In this document: piece after piece, positions 8,243-17,462 of the stretch | Layout of the letters: every line of letters starts with the position of its first letter | How positions within the stretch are numbered: the first letter of the stretch is position 1 | Assembly: GCA_947499735.1 (NCBI GenBank) | Contig: CANMPP010000002.1 | Coordinates: forward strand, 558,001-622,000 | Length of the DNA stretch: 64,000 nucleotides | Direction of reading: 5' to 3' | From: an uncultured Pelagimonas sp. | Lineage (GTDB): Bacteria > Pseudomonadota > Alphaproteobacteria > Rhodobacterales > Rhodobacteraceae | The notes under the pieces: model-generated | Databases searched by the model: none | What the model was told of the DNA's origin: nothing | The model's input: the letters and a program-made list of their open reading frames with translations, nothing else | Program-made: the position numbers and the translations under genes

Positions 8243-10666
8243 TTAATTGCGAACCAATTTGTAATCAGGATCATACATATCTGGCGCAATCACTTTGGCA
8301 GTTACTGGCTGGCCGATCACCTCAACCGACAGCTTCGTTCCAATCGCTTCAAATCCAGGGGTTAAGAAACCCATCGCGATGTTCTTGCTCGTTCGATGCC
8401 CCCAATCGGCCGATGTGATTGTGCCAATGCACGTGCCGTCTGGGGCGAGAATGCTGTCGCCACCATGGGCAGGCGCATGGTTGCAATCCAGTTCCATTGT
8501 CACAAAGCAACGTCGCAGACCGCGTTCTTGTTGCGCAATCAAAGCGTCTTTGCCGATGAAGTCTGGTTTGTCCATTTTGGCAAATCGATCCAGCGCGCTT
8601 TCAAACGGGTTGAATTCAGTGATTAGGTCGGCCTTCCAATGGCGATACCCTTTTTCAAGGCGCATCGATTCAACGGCCCGCGCGCCAAACAGGGTCATGC
8701 CGAACTCTTCGCCTGCTTTGCGTAATGCCAGATAGGCCGCATACAGCTGGTTGTTCGGGACGTGGATTTCATAGGCCAATTCGCCAGAGAAGCTAACAGA
8801 CATCACAACCGCAGGTGCGATCCCGATAAAGGCTTCGCGTACAGAGAGCCATGGGAAAGCCTCTTTCGACCAATCCTCACGCGATACGGCGGATAAGACA
8901 TGCCGTGATTTCGGACCTGCTATGACAAGGATTGTGTAATCATTGGTCAGCGATTTGATCTGGATTGGGCTGTCCTCTGGCAGATGCTTTTGCAGCCAAT
9001 CCATGTCGTGATATTCTGATGCTGCGGCCGAGCCATACCAGATGCGATCGTCATCTAGATTGGCCAGTGTCGCCTCGCCTTTCACATCCCCCTTGTGATT
9101 GAGCATGTAGGTCAGCCCCACTTTGCCTGTTTTGCGGGGGATGCGGCTGCACATGATCGTGTCCAACCATTCACGTGCACCGGGGCCAGTGATTTCGAAA
9201 CGGTTGAAGCCATTGACCTCGGTCAAGCCGACAGTCGATTGCACGGCGGCGACCTCTTTGGCGACAACGTCAAAGGTTTCATTGAATTTGAAACTGTGGG
9301 TTTCGGTGAAATCGGCCGTGGGTTTGATGTAATCCATCCGCTCCCACCCATTCACGACGCCAAATTCCGCGCCCTCGGATGCAAGGATCGGAGTGATTGG
9401 CGTGGTTTTGGCTGGGCGGCCTGCTGGGCGGTGTTCATGGGGGAAATGGAAGCGGAATTCGTTTTGATAATCTTCTATCGCCTTCAGCGCGGTCAATTCC
9501 ACATTGGCATGGCCCGTGAAACGGCGGGGGTCGATGACCCATGTGTCATAGCAGGCTTCGCCGTGAACGATCTGTTGTGCCAATAGCCAGCCGTGACCGC
9601 CACCTTCGCCCAGACCTGCACGCAGACCGATAATACAGAACGCGTTGCGTTTTCCCGGGATAGGGCCAACCAATGGAGCACCGTCAATTGTATAGGTGAT
9701 TGGTCCGTTGACGATGGAATGAATTCCTGCTTCTGCCAGCGCAGGCATGCGTTCAAATGCGCCTTCCAACACATCCATGACGCGTTCCAAATCGTCAGGG
9801 CACAATGCGTTGACAAAGTTTGGATCGATTCCGTCCATCCCCCACGTCTTGCATTCCTGTTCGTAAAATCCGACCAGCAAGCCGTTCTTTTCCTGACGGC
9901 AGTAATAATCGCTGATCGGGCAGCGCAGCAGGGGCATACGTTTGTCCGACTCTTCGATCGCCTTGATCGTGTCGGTCAGGAAATACTGATGTTCCATCGA
10001 GGCCACAGGGTGATGAACCCCCATCATCGCACCGACTTCGTTCACGCGGTACCCGCAGGCGTTGACGACGATTTCACAAGTGATGTCGCCCTTTTCTGTA
10101 TGCACGGTCCAGCTGTCATCTTTGTGCTGTGTCAGGCCGGTCACTGGCGTATTGCGATACACTTCAGCACCGGCCAAACGCGCGCGTCTTGCCAAAGCCT
10201 GACAGAGCTGTGCAGGGTCAATATCGCCATCCAACGGATCCCAAAGTCCCCCCAGCAGATTTTCGGTCGAAACAAGGGGATGGCGGCGCGCGCATTCTTC
10301 GGCATCGATGACTTCGAACTCAACGCCCATGCCTTTCGCGACGCTTTGGAAATGGCGATAGCCATCCATCTGCGCCTCGGTGTTGGCCAAACGGATGCCG
10401 CCATCAGCATGGTGATAGTTGATCGGATATTCGGGGTCTTCCGCCAATTCTTTATACAGGTTGATGGAATGGGTTTTCAAACCAACCATGGTTTGGGTCG
10501 CGCCAAAATTGGTCACCTGCGCGGCTGAATGCCATGTGGTGCCCGACGTCAATTCATTGCGTTCAACCAGTACAACATCTGTCCAACCTTCTTGGGTCAG
10601 GTGGTAAAGTGTGGAACATCCGGCGATCCCGCCGCCGATCACAACAACACGGGTGTGCGATTTCAT
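8243..10666 (-). CDS. Dimethylglycine/sarcosine dehydrogenase-type FAD oxidoreductase with GcvT domain
   Basis: An 807-residue two-module enzyme. The N-terminal half is a DAO-type FAD oxidoreductase with the dinucleotide motif IGGGIAG (residues 10-16) and TTWHSA, whose His46 aligns with the histidine that binds FAD covalently in dimethylglycine dehydrogenase. The C-terminal half (about 430-800) is a GcvT-like aminomethyltransferase with a folate-binding fold. Family members demethylate N-methylated glycines and pass the one-carbon unit to tetrahydrofolate. Dimethylglycine, sarcosine or another N-methyl amine is the likely substrate; sequence alone does not separate them. The gene is divergent from a LysR regulator, and a 21-bp inverted repeat lies between them. 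Confidence 0.85.
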   Translation of the reverse strand: MKSHTRVVVIGGGIAGCSTLYHLTQEGWTDVVLVERNELTSGTTWHSAAQVTNFGATQTMVGLKTHSINLYKELAEDPEYPINYHHADGGIRLANTEAQMDGYRHFQSVAKGMGVEFEVIDAEECARRHPLVSTENLLGGLWDPLDGDIDPAQLCQALARRARLAGAEVYRNTPVTGLTQHKDDSWTVHTEKGDITCEIVVNACGYRVNEVGAMMGVHHPVASMEHQYFLTDTIKAIEESDKRMPLLRCPISDYYCRQEKNGLLVGFYEQECKTWGMDGIDPNFVNALCPDDLERVMDVLEGAFERMPALAEAGIHSIVNGPITYTIDGAPLVGPIPGKRNAFCIIGLRAGLGEGGGHGWLLAQQIVHGEACYDTWVIDPRRFTGHANVELTALKAIEDYQNEFRFHFPHEHRPAGRPAKTTPITPILASEGAEFGVVNGWERMDYIKPTADFTETHSFKFNETFDVVAKEVAAVQSTVGLTEVNGFNRFEITGPGAREWLDTIMCSRIPRKTGKVGLTYMLNHKGDVKGEATLANLDDDRIWYGSAAASEYHDMDWLQKHLPEDSPIQIKSLTNDYTILVIAGPKSRHVLSAVSREDWSKEAFPWLSVREAFIGIAPAVVMSVSFSGELAYEIHVPNNQLYAAYLALRKAGEEFGMTLFGARAVESMRLEKGYRHWKADLITEFNPFESALDRFAKMDKPDFIGKDALIAQQERGLRRCFVTMELDCNHAPAHGGDSILAPDGTCIGTITSADWGHRTSKNIAMGFLTPGFEAIGTKLSVEVIGQPVTAKVIAPDMYDPDYKLVRN

Positions 10667-10736
10667 ATTCGTGTCCTTTCAAATCTGTTGCGGCGACTAA
10701 TTTCAATTTGAAGGGGCGGGTCAATCACAGTTCCTG

Positions 10737-10757
10737 TTGTTCGAAAATAACGAACAA
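10737..10757. promoter_or_regulatory. Palindrome between the DMGDH-like gene and LysR (candidate LysR operator)
   Basis: Perfect arms TTGTTCG/CGAACAA with the AT-rich 7-bp centre AAAATAA. It contains the T-N11-A pattern of LysR-type boxes and lies in the 284-bp divergent promoter region. Confidence 0.55.
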
Positions 10758-10950
10758 GGTGGTTGAAAAAGGGGAATGCGGTGCTGGGTCTGAAATGATT
10801 TATTTCCTTTGTTTTGTAATGCTTTGAGGTGAATGATGGCGATATCTGTTCTGATGTCGTTCTGCCGCTTTACTGGGCATGTCCTTCTTGGCCTTGTTCA
10901 TTAATTCGAAACAGGGCAGGTTGCATCGATGCAAAGGGGTGGGACGTGCC

Positions 10951-11925
10951 ATGAATGGAAGCTTGGATTTTTCCCGTATCACGCTGCGGGGCTTGCGTAT
11001 TTTCGTGGCCCTTGAAGAACACAAATCCATTTCTTTGGCGGCTAAAAACCTATCGCTCAGCAAATCCAATATTTCCCAAGCGATTTCCGACCTGGAAAAA
11101 GGGTTGGGCATGCAGCTGTTTGATCGTCGCCAGCGTCCTGTATCCCTAACGCCATCCGGTCAATTGTTCAGTCATCATGCGCATCGCATTTTGTCGACGG
11201 TGTCAGAAGCAGAAACCGCTTTGGCCGAATTTAGCGCGCAAAGCTTACCTGTTCTGAACTTTGCAACAATCGACGATCTGGATGCGTCATTGGCACCCGT
11301 TGTGGCAACCGCGTTGCAGGCACAATTGCCGCGTAGTTTTATTTCGACGTTTTCGGGACGTTCTGATCAGGTCACTGCGCGACTTATGTCCCGTGAATCC
11401 GATATAGGCGTAACGGGAACCATTCCTGCGATGGTTCAGAAATTTCAGGTCCAACATTTGTATCGTGAACAATTTGTGCTGGTCATTGCCAAAGATCGGT
11501 ATCGTTCTACGCAGGATTGGCGCGAACAATTGACGGATCTGCCTTTTGTGCATTATTCCGACACAATGCCATTGGGGCAGTTGGTTGCAACCCATCTAAA
11601 GCGCATCGGCTTTGAAGGGCAGGGGAAGCATTCCTTTGAAACCAGCCGTTCGGTGATCGCAACAGTGGCGCGCCTGCAGGGATGGACGATCGCCACGCCG
11701 CTTAGCGTCCTAGATGCAAGTCGGTTCTTGGATCTGGTGGATCTGCATCCATTGCCGTTTGCAGGCCTGTCGCGAAACATATTCCTGATCAACCGGATCA
11801 ATGAGCTGGGCGGCGTGCCAGAGTTCTTAGCATCAAAGCTGCGGCAATTGCTGCAAGACGAATTGCTACCAGAATTCATCCAGATCGCACCGCATTTGGC
11901 AGATAAGTTGGAAATCGAGCGGTGA
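10951..11925 (+). CDS. LysR family transcriptional regulator
   Basis: A 324-residue regulator with an N-terminal winged helix-turn-helix at about residues 10-70 (ITLRGLRIFVALEEHKSISL, NLSLSKSNISQAISDLE) and a C-terminal periplasmic-binding-like effector domain. The frame continues upstream to 10879. ATG 10951 is preferred because it follows a GGGGTGGG purine run and gives a normal LysR N-terminus. It is divergent from the DMGDH-like gene, so it probably controls that gene and itself through the palindrome at 10737-10757. The effector is unknown. Confidence 0.85.
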   Translation: MNGSLDFSRITLRGLRIFVALEEHKSISLAAKNLSLSKSNISQAISDLEKGLGMQLFDRRQRPVSLTPSGQLFSHHAHRILSTVSEAETALAEFSAQSLPVLNFATIDDLDASLAPVVATALQAQLPRSFISTFSGRSDQVTARLMSRESDIGVTGTIPAMVQKFQVQHLYREQFVLVIAKDRYRSTQDWREQLTDLPFVHYSDTMPLGQLVATHLKRIGFEGQGKHSFETSRSVIATVARLQGWTIATPLSVLDASRFLDLVDLHPLPFAGLSRNIFLINRINELGGVPEFLASKLRQLLQDELLPEFIQIAPHLADKLEIER

Positions 11926-11999
11926 GACAATCTAGTGGTGTCTGCGTCGTTCAGATTTAATCATACAATAGAACGCCTTAGCGCAACTCTTTGTAAAAA

Positions 12000-12074
12000 T
12001 GGTGCCCGGGGGCGGAATCGAACCACCGACACGAGGATTTTCAATCCACTGCTCTACCCCTGAGCTACCCGGGC
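12000..12074 (-). tRNA. tRNA-Phe (GAA), CCA encoded
   Basis: On the minus strand the cloverleaf is complete: acceptor GCCCGGG/CCCGGGC, D-stem GCTC/GAGC, anticodon loop TTGAAAA giving GAA, and T-arm GGTGG-TTCGATT-CCGCC. CCA is encoded at 12002-12000. The anticodon stem has one T-T mismatch. Confidence 0.95.
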
Positions 12075-12224
12075 ACGGGTGAGGGCGTCGCCCTCGGGTG
12101 GAGGCGGTTTATCCCCGCTTGCTGGGGGTGTCCAGAGGGTTTTGCAAATAATTTACGCCAGATCGTCAGAAACTTTGATTTCCGCACCCACCATGTGTCG
12201 GCAACACACTCTTTAGCTGTGCCT

Positions 12225-13343
12225 TCACTGAAATCGCGCCATAAAATTGCGATCAATTCTGTCCTTCAGGTACCACAGACCGGGAACTGATAAGGACAGT
12301 CGCCCTCTTTGCGCGAGCGCCGCTTTGTCGCCTAATGAAATCAGTTTCAAAAAATCCTTTTGGGGCGCGAATGTTTGTAGTCGTCCCTTTTTGCCCAAAA
12401 CTGTTTGGATGTTGTTGAATAGAATTGGCGCTTGCCGCACGGCATAGACGCCAGCTTTCGCCCGTGGGGCGAAGGACATATGGGCGATATCCCCTGCAGC
12501 GAAGACCGAAGGATCAGAGCTTTGCAGGTGTTTGGAAACAGAGACGTAGCCATTCTCAAGCGCCAAATCACACTGACGTAGCCAATGTGGCGGAGGCGCC
12601 CCAGCACAAGTCAGGATAAATTCGGCCTCTAGCAAGCGGCCGTCGCCCAATATAACGGAATGATCGCAAACCTGTTGGATGCTGCAATGCTCGATTAGTG
12701 AAACATTATATGCTTTCAACCGCTGTCGCAGAAAGTTCGACGCTTTCGCCGGAAGGCCGGATAAGGCTTGGCTGCGATCTATTAGAAAGATTTCGGCGGG
12801 ACGCCCGGCCTGTTGTAAAGCAAAAGACATTGCCAGAGCCAATTCAACACCCGCAACACCTGCACCGATCACAGCTATGCGCGCAGGTCTATCTGAATGT
12901 AGAAAACGCTCCCATTCTTCGGAAAACGCCCCTAACGGCTTCGCAGGAACGGCGAATTCATTTGCCCCGGAGATATCAGGCACTGTGGAGCTAATACCAA
13001 TATTGAGAGAAGCCACATCATAAGCAATCGGGCCTTTGCCCGCGATCCGAACCTTTTTGCCCATAGGGTCTATGTGATCAACGGCTCCTATGATGAGCTC
13101 TGCACCCGCGCGATCAGCCAAAGCGGCCAAATCGATATCCAAGTCGCGTCTGGTATAATGACCTGCGATAAAACCCGGTAGCATCCCGGTGTAGGGCGCA
13201 TGAGTGGATGGATTGATTATGCGAACACGAACATCTGGCAGAGGGGATCGCGCCCATAGATCCAAAAACAGCGCATGTGTATGTCCGCCACCAATCAACA
13301 CAAGGTCTCGTGATTGAACGCTTTTCTGAGATTGTGATGCCAA
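12225..13343 (-). CDS. Pyridine nucleotide-disulfide oxidoreductase of the SelD-fused type, here without SelD
   Basis: A 372-residue FAD/NAD(P)-dependent oxidoreductase. FAD motif LIGGGHTHALF (residues 16-26), then 'PYTGMLPGFIAGHY' near residue 50, a second dinucleotide motif VIGAGVAGVELAL (about 155-167) and the late 'VFAAGDIAH'. These match my memory of the domain found fused to the N-terminus of selenophosphate synthase (SelD). The protein stops at RNFMARFQ, where the linker to SelD would begin, and no SelD sequence is seen in the 150 bp before tRNA-Phe. It may be a stand-alone version or a truncated fusion. The physiological substrate is unknown. Confidence 0.75.
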   Translation of the reverse strand: MASQSQKSVQSRDLVLIGGGHTHALFLDLWARSPLPDVRVRIINPSTHAPYTGMLPGFIAGHYTRRDLDIDLAALADRAGAELIIGAVDHIDPMGKKVRIAGKGPIAYDVASLNIGISSTVPDISGANEFAVPAKPLGAFSEEWERFLHSDRPARIAVIGAGVAGVELALAMSFALQQAGRPAEIFLIDRSQALSGLPAKASNFLRQRLKAYNVSLIEHCSIQQVCDHSVILGDGRLLEAEFILTCAGAPPPHWLRQCDLALENGYVSVSKHLQSSDPSVFAAGDIAHMSFAPRAKAGVYAVRQAPILFNNIQTVLGKKGRLQTFAPQKDFLKLISLGDKAALAQRGRLSLSVPGLWYLKDRIDRNFMARFQ

Positions 13344-13550
13344 AACCTACCCTCCGTTATGAAAGTATCGCGTTCAAGATGCGTCAGGCATCAACAAAAT
13401 GACATCCCTTAGAACCGTCCTAATGACAGTTTTGAAAAATTCTATCCGATTAGCGCATTTTCGCTCTTTTCCTGCCCGAGAAAAAACCCTAAATACTCTC
13501 CCACAGCGATTCGTCGCAACGAGGTCACCAACCAGACGACCTTGCAAAGT

Positions 13551-13626
13551 GCCCCTATAGCTCAGCTGGTAGAGCAACTGATTTGTAATCAGTAGGTCCG
13601 CGGTTCGAGTCCGTGTGGGGGCACCA
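13551..13626 (+). tRNA. tRNA-Thr (TGT), CCA encoded
   Basis: Complete cloverleaf: acceptor GCCCCTA/TGGGGGC, D-arm GCTC..GAGC, anticodon stem ACTGA/TCAGT around TTTGTAA (anticodon TGT), and a TTCGAGT T-loop. CCA is encoded at 13624-13626. Confidence 0.95.
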
Positions 13627-14020
13627 TTTTAAGAAGACTATGTGTCTCTTAATTCCTTTATTTCCCATTGGTTCGTAAGTGTATTGTTTGATCATTTTCA
13701 AACGATGATTTTTGGTGGCTAAACTCGTTGGGTCATGCGGCTCATTCTTGGAAAGCGTAGTGTTTGGAAGCTTCGGTTTATTTGTAGATATGCTGTTTTT
13801 AATGGTCAAAACTATCAGAGATGACGTGATTTTGTTGGGTTTGTGTCAAGAATTTCTACACATGATGGTCGTTTGTGTACAAGTTAGCATGCGATTTATA
13901 AGTCCGAATATGGTGGCTTGCTAAAGTCATATGCACGCCATTAAAAGGTGTAAGGCTGTTGCCATAGCGGACATCGCGGGATGCCAAGGCCATAGCAATG
14001 GTTCGAAGTTCTAACCACGA
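13627..14020. other. 394-bp gap after tRNA-Thr
   Basis: AT-rich sequence between tRNA-Thr and the RpiR regulator. I see no gene, integrase, repeat of the tRNA 3' end or clear promoter. A minus-strand frame running into the tRNA is the well-known false 'TDSNRGP' translation of antisense tRNA. Confidence 0.5.
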
Positions 14021-14908
14021 ATGGTGCTCGACTTGCAAAATAAAAGCCAAACCCGCGATCTTTTCACTCAAAACCTGTCTAGACACAAAGATAAATTGTC
14101 ACCGACAGGCAAGTCGGTCGCCGACTTTATTGACCAAAACAGACACAGTATCCTTGGACTTTCCGCTTTGGAAATTGGTTTGGAAACAGGAACGTCCGAT
14201 GCCACCGTCATTCGTAGCATACAAACACTGGGTTTTACCGGGCTGAGGGATCTGAAGGACACTTTACGACATTGGTTGGATGAAGCTGAATCCGCTGTAG
14301 AGAAGATGGCCAAAACAACGACAGATCTTGGTGACAATACGCAGTCGGCGATTGATTTTGTTGTCTCAAGCCAAATGGCGGCGCTTGAAGCGTTGGGAAG
14401 TGAAGAAAATAGGACCGAGGCCTCTAAAGCGGTTCAGCTGATCTGCGAGGCGACGGGCGTCGGTATATTTGGAATTGCAGCTTCGGGCATTGTTGCCACT
14501 TATGCAGCGCGTTTATTCACACGCTCAGGCATACCCAGCGTGGCCTTCAACCAAACAGGTGTGATGCTGCCGGAAAGCTTGCTGCAAATGCGAAGAGGGG
14601 ATGTTTTGGTCATGTTATTGCATGGTCGTGCCCATCGCGAAGCCCTTACTGCATTGGCTGAAGCAAAGCGGTTGGAGGTGCCTGTGATTATGATCCTCGG
14701 GCGTTCGGATGCGCCGCTGCGTTCAGAGGCAGCAGCAAGTTTGGTGTTGCCTCGGCAAAAAGCAGATAAGGTCGCTTTGCATTCGCAAACTTTGTTCGCG
14801 TTAGAGGCATTACATCTGGCGGTTTCTGCGGCAAATCCAAACCGCAGCATAGATACGTTGGATCGATTGATGACGATGCGAAACGAAGTGCGCCCGTTTT
14901 CTAGGTGA
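14021..14908 (+). CDS. MurR/RpiR family transcriptional regulator
   Basis: A 295-residue protein with an RpiR-type N-terminal helix-turn-helix at about residues 25-85 (SALEIGLETGTSDATVIRSIQTLGF) and a SIS phosphosugar-binding domain at about 125-270 (GVGIFGIAASGIVATYAARLF, VLVMLLHGRAHREAL). Such regulators usually sense sugar phosphates. This one lies 253 bp upstream of a siderophore receptor on the same strand, so a role in that gene's control is possible but unproven. The ribosome site is weak. Confidence 0.85.
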   Translation: MVLDLQNKSQTRDLFTQNLSRHKDKLSPTGKSVADFIDQNRHSILGLSALEIGLETGTSDATVIRSIQTLGFTGLRDLKDTLRHWLDEAESAVEKMAKTTTDLGDNTQSAIDFVVSSQMAALEALGSEENRTEASKAVQLICEATGVGIFGIAASGIVATYAARLFTRSGIPSVAFNQTGVMLPESLLQMRRGDVLVMLLHGRAHREALTALAEAKRLEVPVIMILGRSDAPLRSEAAASLVLPRQKADKVALHSQTLFALEALHLAVSAANPNRSIDTLDRLMTMRNEVRPFSR

Positions 14909-14974
14909 ATGGCTTAAAGAGTGTAGTAGTCAATTTTTCAGGATTAAAAAAACGTAAAAATCGGCTATTTTCTT

Positions 14975-15002
14975 TGAAATCGCACGGTATTTCAGGTGAA
15001 AT
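14975..15002 (+). promoter_or_regulatory. Alternating TGAAAT/ATTTCA hexamers upstream of the siderophore receptor
   Basis: TGAAAT (14975-14980), ATTTCA (14989-14994) and TGAAAT (14997-15002) form overlapping inverted repeats, and the 8-mer TGAAATCG is repeated 22 bp apart, about two helical turns. A regulator site is likely; which protein binds is unknown. Confidence 0.4.
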
Positions 15003-15161
15003 CGAAAGAAATCCTGTGGTTTTGTGCATTGGAATAGTTTCGTACGTTTTGCATGCTGTTGACTACTACATGTCAAAGACCCAAGAGATCTTGACCCAGG
15101 CGAATCCGCGATTTCGCGCTAGGCACTCTCATGAAAAATCCATCTAATTCCGGGGTCCAAA

Positions 15162-17294
15162 ATGTGGAAATCTCCACTTGGGTTGCGTGCGCAACTCATC
15201 TCCAGCTGTAAAATCAGCTTACCAATAATCTGCGTATGCTCTGCGGGCAATGCACAGGAAACGGCAGATTATCTGGGTGAACTTGTTTTGCATGGCCAAC
15301 AAGACACTTATTTCGAGCAAACGAATACAACAGCGCTGAAAACATCAACAAATGATGGCGAGACACCTTATGTCGTGTCGACCGCAAATGATGATTTGAT
15401 TTCAGATATTCGTGCGTCTCATCTTGATGATGTTTTCAACTACACCGTTGGTGTCAACCAATCGGCCTACACGGCAGACGGGTTTGTCATTCGCGGTTTT
15501 GATATTGATTTGAACAATATCAAAGTTGACGGCATGTCAGGTCTGACAACGCGATTTGGTTCACCTTCGACGGCGAATATTGAAACAGTCGAAGTGCTAA
15601 AAGGCCCAGCTTCTGTGTTGTACGGCAATATGGAAACCGGCGGCATGGTCAACCTGGTGACCAAGCAGCCAGAACGCGAATTTTCCGGCTCGTTCACGAC
15701 AGAAATGGAAAGCTTTGCGTCCGGTATCTCGGAATTCGGTGAAGACAATGGCCTGACCGCAACCTTGGACCTAACGGGGCCCCTTGGGAACAGCGACGAT
15801 TTGTTTTACCGTTTCATCGCAACAGGGAATTCCATCGATTCATTCCGCGATGGGATCAATAATGAAGAATACTACGTCTATTCCTCATTCCTGTGGGAAA
15901 TTGATGACAGCACGCGGCTAAGTTTCGGTGTCGAAGCTGGTAAGCAAACCGGTGACGCAGATTATGGTCTGGTTGCACTAAACAACGATATCGATACCGT
16001 CGCAAGCATCGACACCGTCTATCAGGATGAAGGTGATTACGACAATGATGAGGGTTATGCCCTCAGCGCACATCTGGAAAAAGATCTCGATAATGGCGGT
16101 CAGTTTAATTTCAAATGGCGCAGCACGTGGCACGTCGATGAACGTGAGTTGTTTGAAAACCGTACGGTGAATGATGACGATGAAACGCTGACGCGTCGCT
16201 ATCGTAATCAGAAAAACACGCGTGACTGGCATAGTTTTGACGCTTACCTGACACAGGATGCACAAACCGGATCTCTTGCGCATGAGCTGACTTTTGGTGT
16301 TGCCGGTGAATACCGCATGACCGACTTTGATCGCATCGCGCTTGGTGGCAATGCTGATGTGGATGTTGATGTTTACGACCCGGATACCGGTGATAGCACG
16401 GCCACGGCGACAGAAGGCAATCGCCGCATGACCGAATATTACAGCCTGGCCGCTTACGCGCAGGATAAACTGTCAGTGACCGATCGTTTGACCGTTGTTA
16501 TGTCGGGCCGCCTGAACAGAACCCAAATTGATTATTGGTGTCTGCGCGGATCATGTAACGATACCAATTCGACAGTGACATTTGACACTGTGGGCTCTCT
16601 TGGTGCCGTTTATATGCTGAATGATGCCTGGACGGCATATGCCAGCGCCGCACAAAGTTTCGACCCTTACACGGCTGAACGCGTTGATGAAGATGGCGAG
16701 GCATTGGACGCTGAAAGCTCTGTGCAGTTCGAAGCCGGGTTGCGCTATCAAATTCAAGACAAACTAAACGCAAGCCTCTCACTATACCACATTCGGAAAG
16801 ACAATGTGTCTGAATCGCTGGGCGGTGGTGTGTATGAAACCGTTGGTGAAGTTGAAAGCAAAGGCATCGAGTTGGACCTTCAATGGCAACCCGTTGCGCA
16901 TTGGCAGTTCAAAGCAGGCTACGCATATAACCAAAGCGAAGCTACAGAAGGTGAAGACGCAGGTTTGACACCGGCGCATACACCAGAAAACACGGCCTTC
17001 TTCTTTACGCGTTACAATGTGCCACAACCTGTATGGGGGGGTGATCTGGGGTTCTCCTTGGGAATGACCTACAGCGATGAGGTGAAAACCAATATCTCGG
17101 AAAGCACATCGGTTGTTCTGCCAAGCTACATGACCACCGATATCGGCATGTATTTCGATAAAGGCGCTTGGTCCACGTCGGTAGGCATCAGCAATCTGTT
17201 TGATGAAACCTACTACTATGGTGGTTCCACTGATGCGCGCATTTATGCGGGTGATCCACGCAAAGTGTCGCTGTCAATTAGTAGATCGTTCTAA
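15162..17294 (+). CDS. TonB-dependent siderophore receptor
   Basis: A 710-residue outer-membrane receptor. N-terminal signal with hydrophobic core LPIICVCSAGNA, a possible TonB box ELVLHG near residue 40, and a plug domain from about 65 to 190 with 'DGFVIRGFDIDLNNIKVDG' and 'IETVEVLKGPASVLYGNMETGGMVNLV'. The barrel follows and ends with DPRKVSLSISRSF (terminal Phe). The plug motifs are of the ferric siderophore (FhuE/FoxA-like) group. It would import an iron chelate across the outer membrane using TonB-ExbBD energy; none of those genes is in the window. Two terminator-like hairpins follow. Confidence 0.9.
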   Translation: MWKSPLGLRAQLISSCKISLPIICVCSAGNAQETADYLGELVLHGQQDTYFEQTNTTALKTSTNDGETPYVVSTANDDLISDIRASHLDDVFNYTVGVNQSAYTADGFVIRGFDIDLNNIKVDGMSGLTTRFGSPSTANIETVEVLKGPASVLYGNMETGGMVNLVTKQPEREFSGSFTTEMESFASGISEFGEDNGLTATLDLTGPLGNSDDLFYRFIATGNSIDSFRDGINNEEYYVYSSFLWEIDDSTRLSFGVEAGKQTGDADYGLVALNNDIDTVASIDTVYQDEGDYDNDEGYALSAHLEKDLDNGGQFNFKWRSTWHVDERELFENRTVNDDDETLTRRYRNQKNTRDWHSFDAYLTQDAQTGSLAHELTFGVAGEYRMTDFDRIALGGNADVDVDVYDPDTGDSTATATEGNRRMTEYYSLAAYAQDKLSVTDRLTVVMSGRLNRTQIDYWCLRGSCNDTNSTVTFDTVGSLGAVYMLNDAWTAYASAAQSFDPYTAERVDEDGEALDAESSVQFEAGLRYQIQDKLNASLSLYHIRKDNVSESLGGGVYETVGEVESKGIELDLQWQPVAHWQFKAGYAYNQSEATEGEDAGLTPAHTPENTAFFFTRYNVPQPVWGGDLGFSLGMTYSDEVKTNISESTSVVLPSYMTTDIGMYFDKGAWSTSVGISNLFDETYYYGGSTDARIYAGDPRKVSLSISRSF

Positions 17295-17314
17295 CGTGCC
17301 AAGTCTCAAATGAT

Positions 17315-17345
17315 GCTGGTGCTATAATGGCGTCAGCGTTTTTTT
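17315..17345 (+). terminator. First terminator after the siderophore receptor
   Basis: A 7-bp stem (17315-17321 with 17331-17337, two G-U pairs) and a 9-nt loop are followed by G and seven T. It lies 20 bp past the stop. Confidence 0.55.
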
Positions 17346-17422
17346 AATGCATTCTGGAACATCACGGCCTGACTTTAGGCTGTACCAAATTTAGGATTTC
17401 CGGGCGCTTGCGGACGCATTTT

Positions 17423-17461
17423 GCCTGCCCATCAGGTTTACAGATGGGCAGGCTTCTTTTT
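17423..17461 (+). terminator. Second, stronger terminator
   Basis: Perfect 11-bp arms GCCTGCCCATC/GATGGGCAGGC, a 9-nt loop and the tail TTCTTTTT. Only the plus strand has the T-run, so it is not the putA terminator. It ends 1 bp before the putA stop. Confidence 0.85.
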
Positions 17462-17462
17462 G

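Noticed and set aside
9593-10528. Long plus-strand frame (311 codons) opposite the DMGDH-like gene
   Set aside because: Shadow of the minus-strand coding region with atypical composition and no motif.
12000-13626. tRNA pair as attachment sites of an integrative element
   Set aside because: No integrase, no repeat of the tRNA 3' ends and no phage or plasmid genes are present in the window.
13555-13809. Minus-strand frame ending CPHTDSNRGPTDYKSVALPAEL
   Set aside because: This is the well-known false protein made from the antisense strand of a tRNA gene; here it is antisense to tRNA-Thr.
14905-15147. 80-codon frame between the RpiR and siderophore receptor genes
   Set aside because: No recognisable motif or clear ribosome site, and it spans the regulatory hexamers; more likely promoter sequence.
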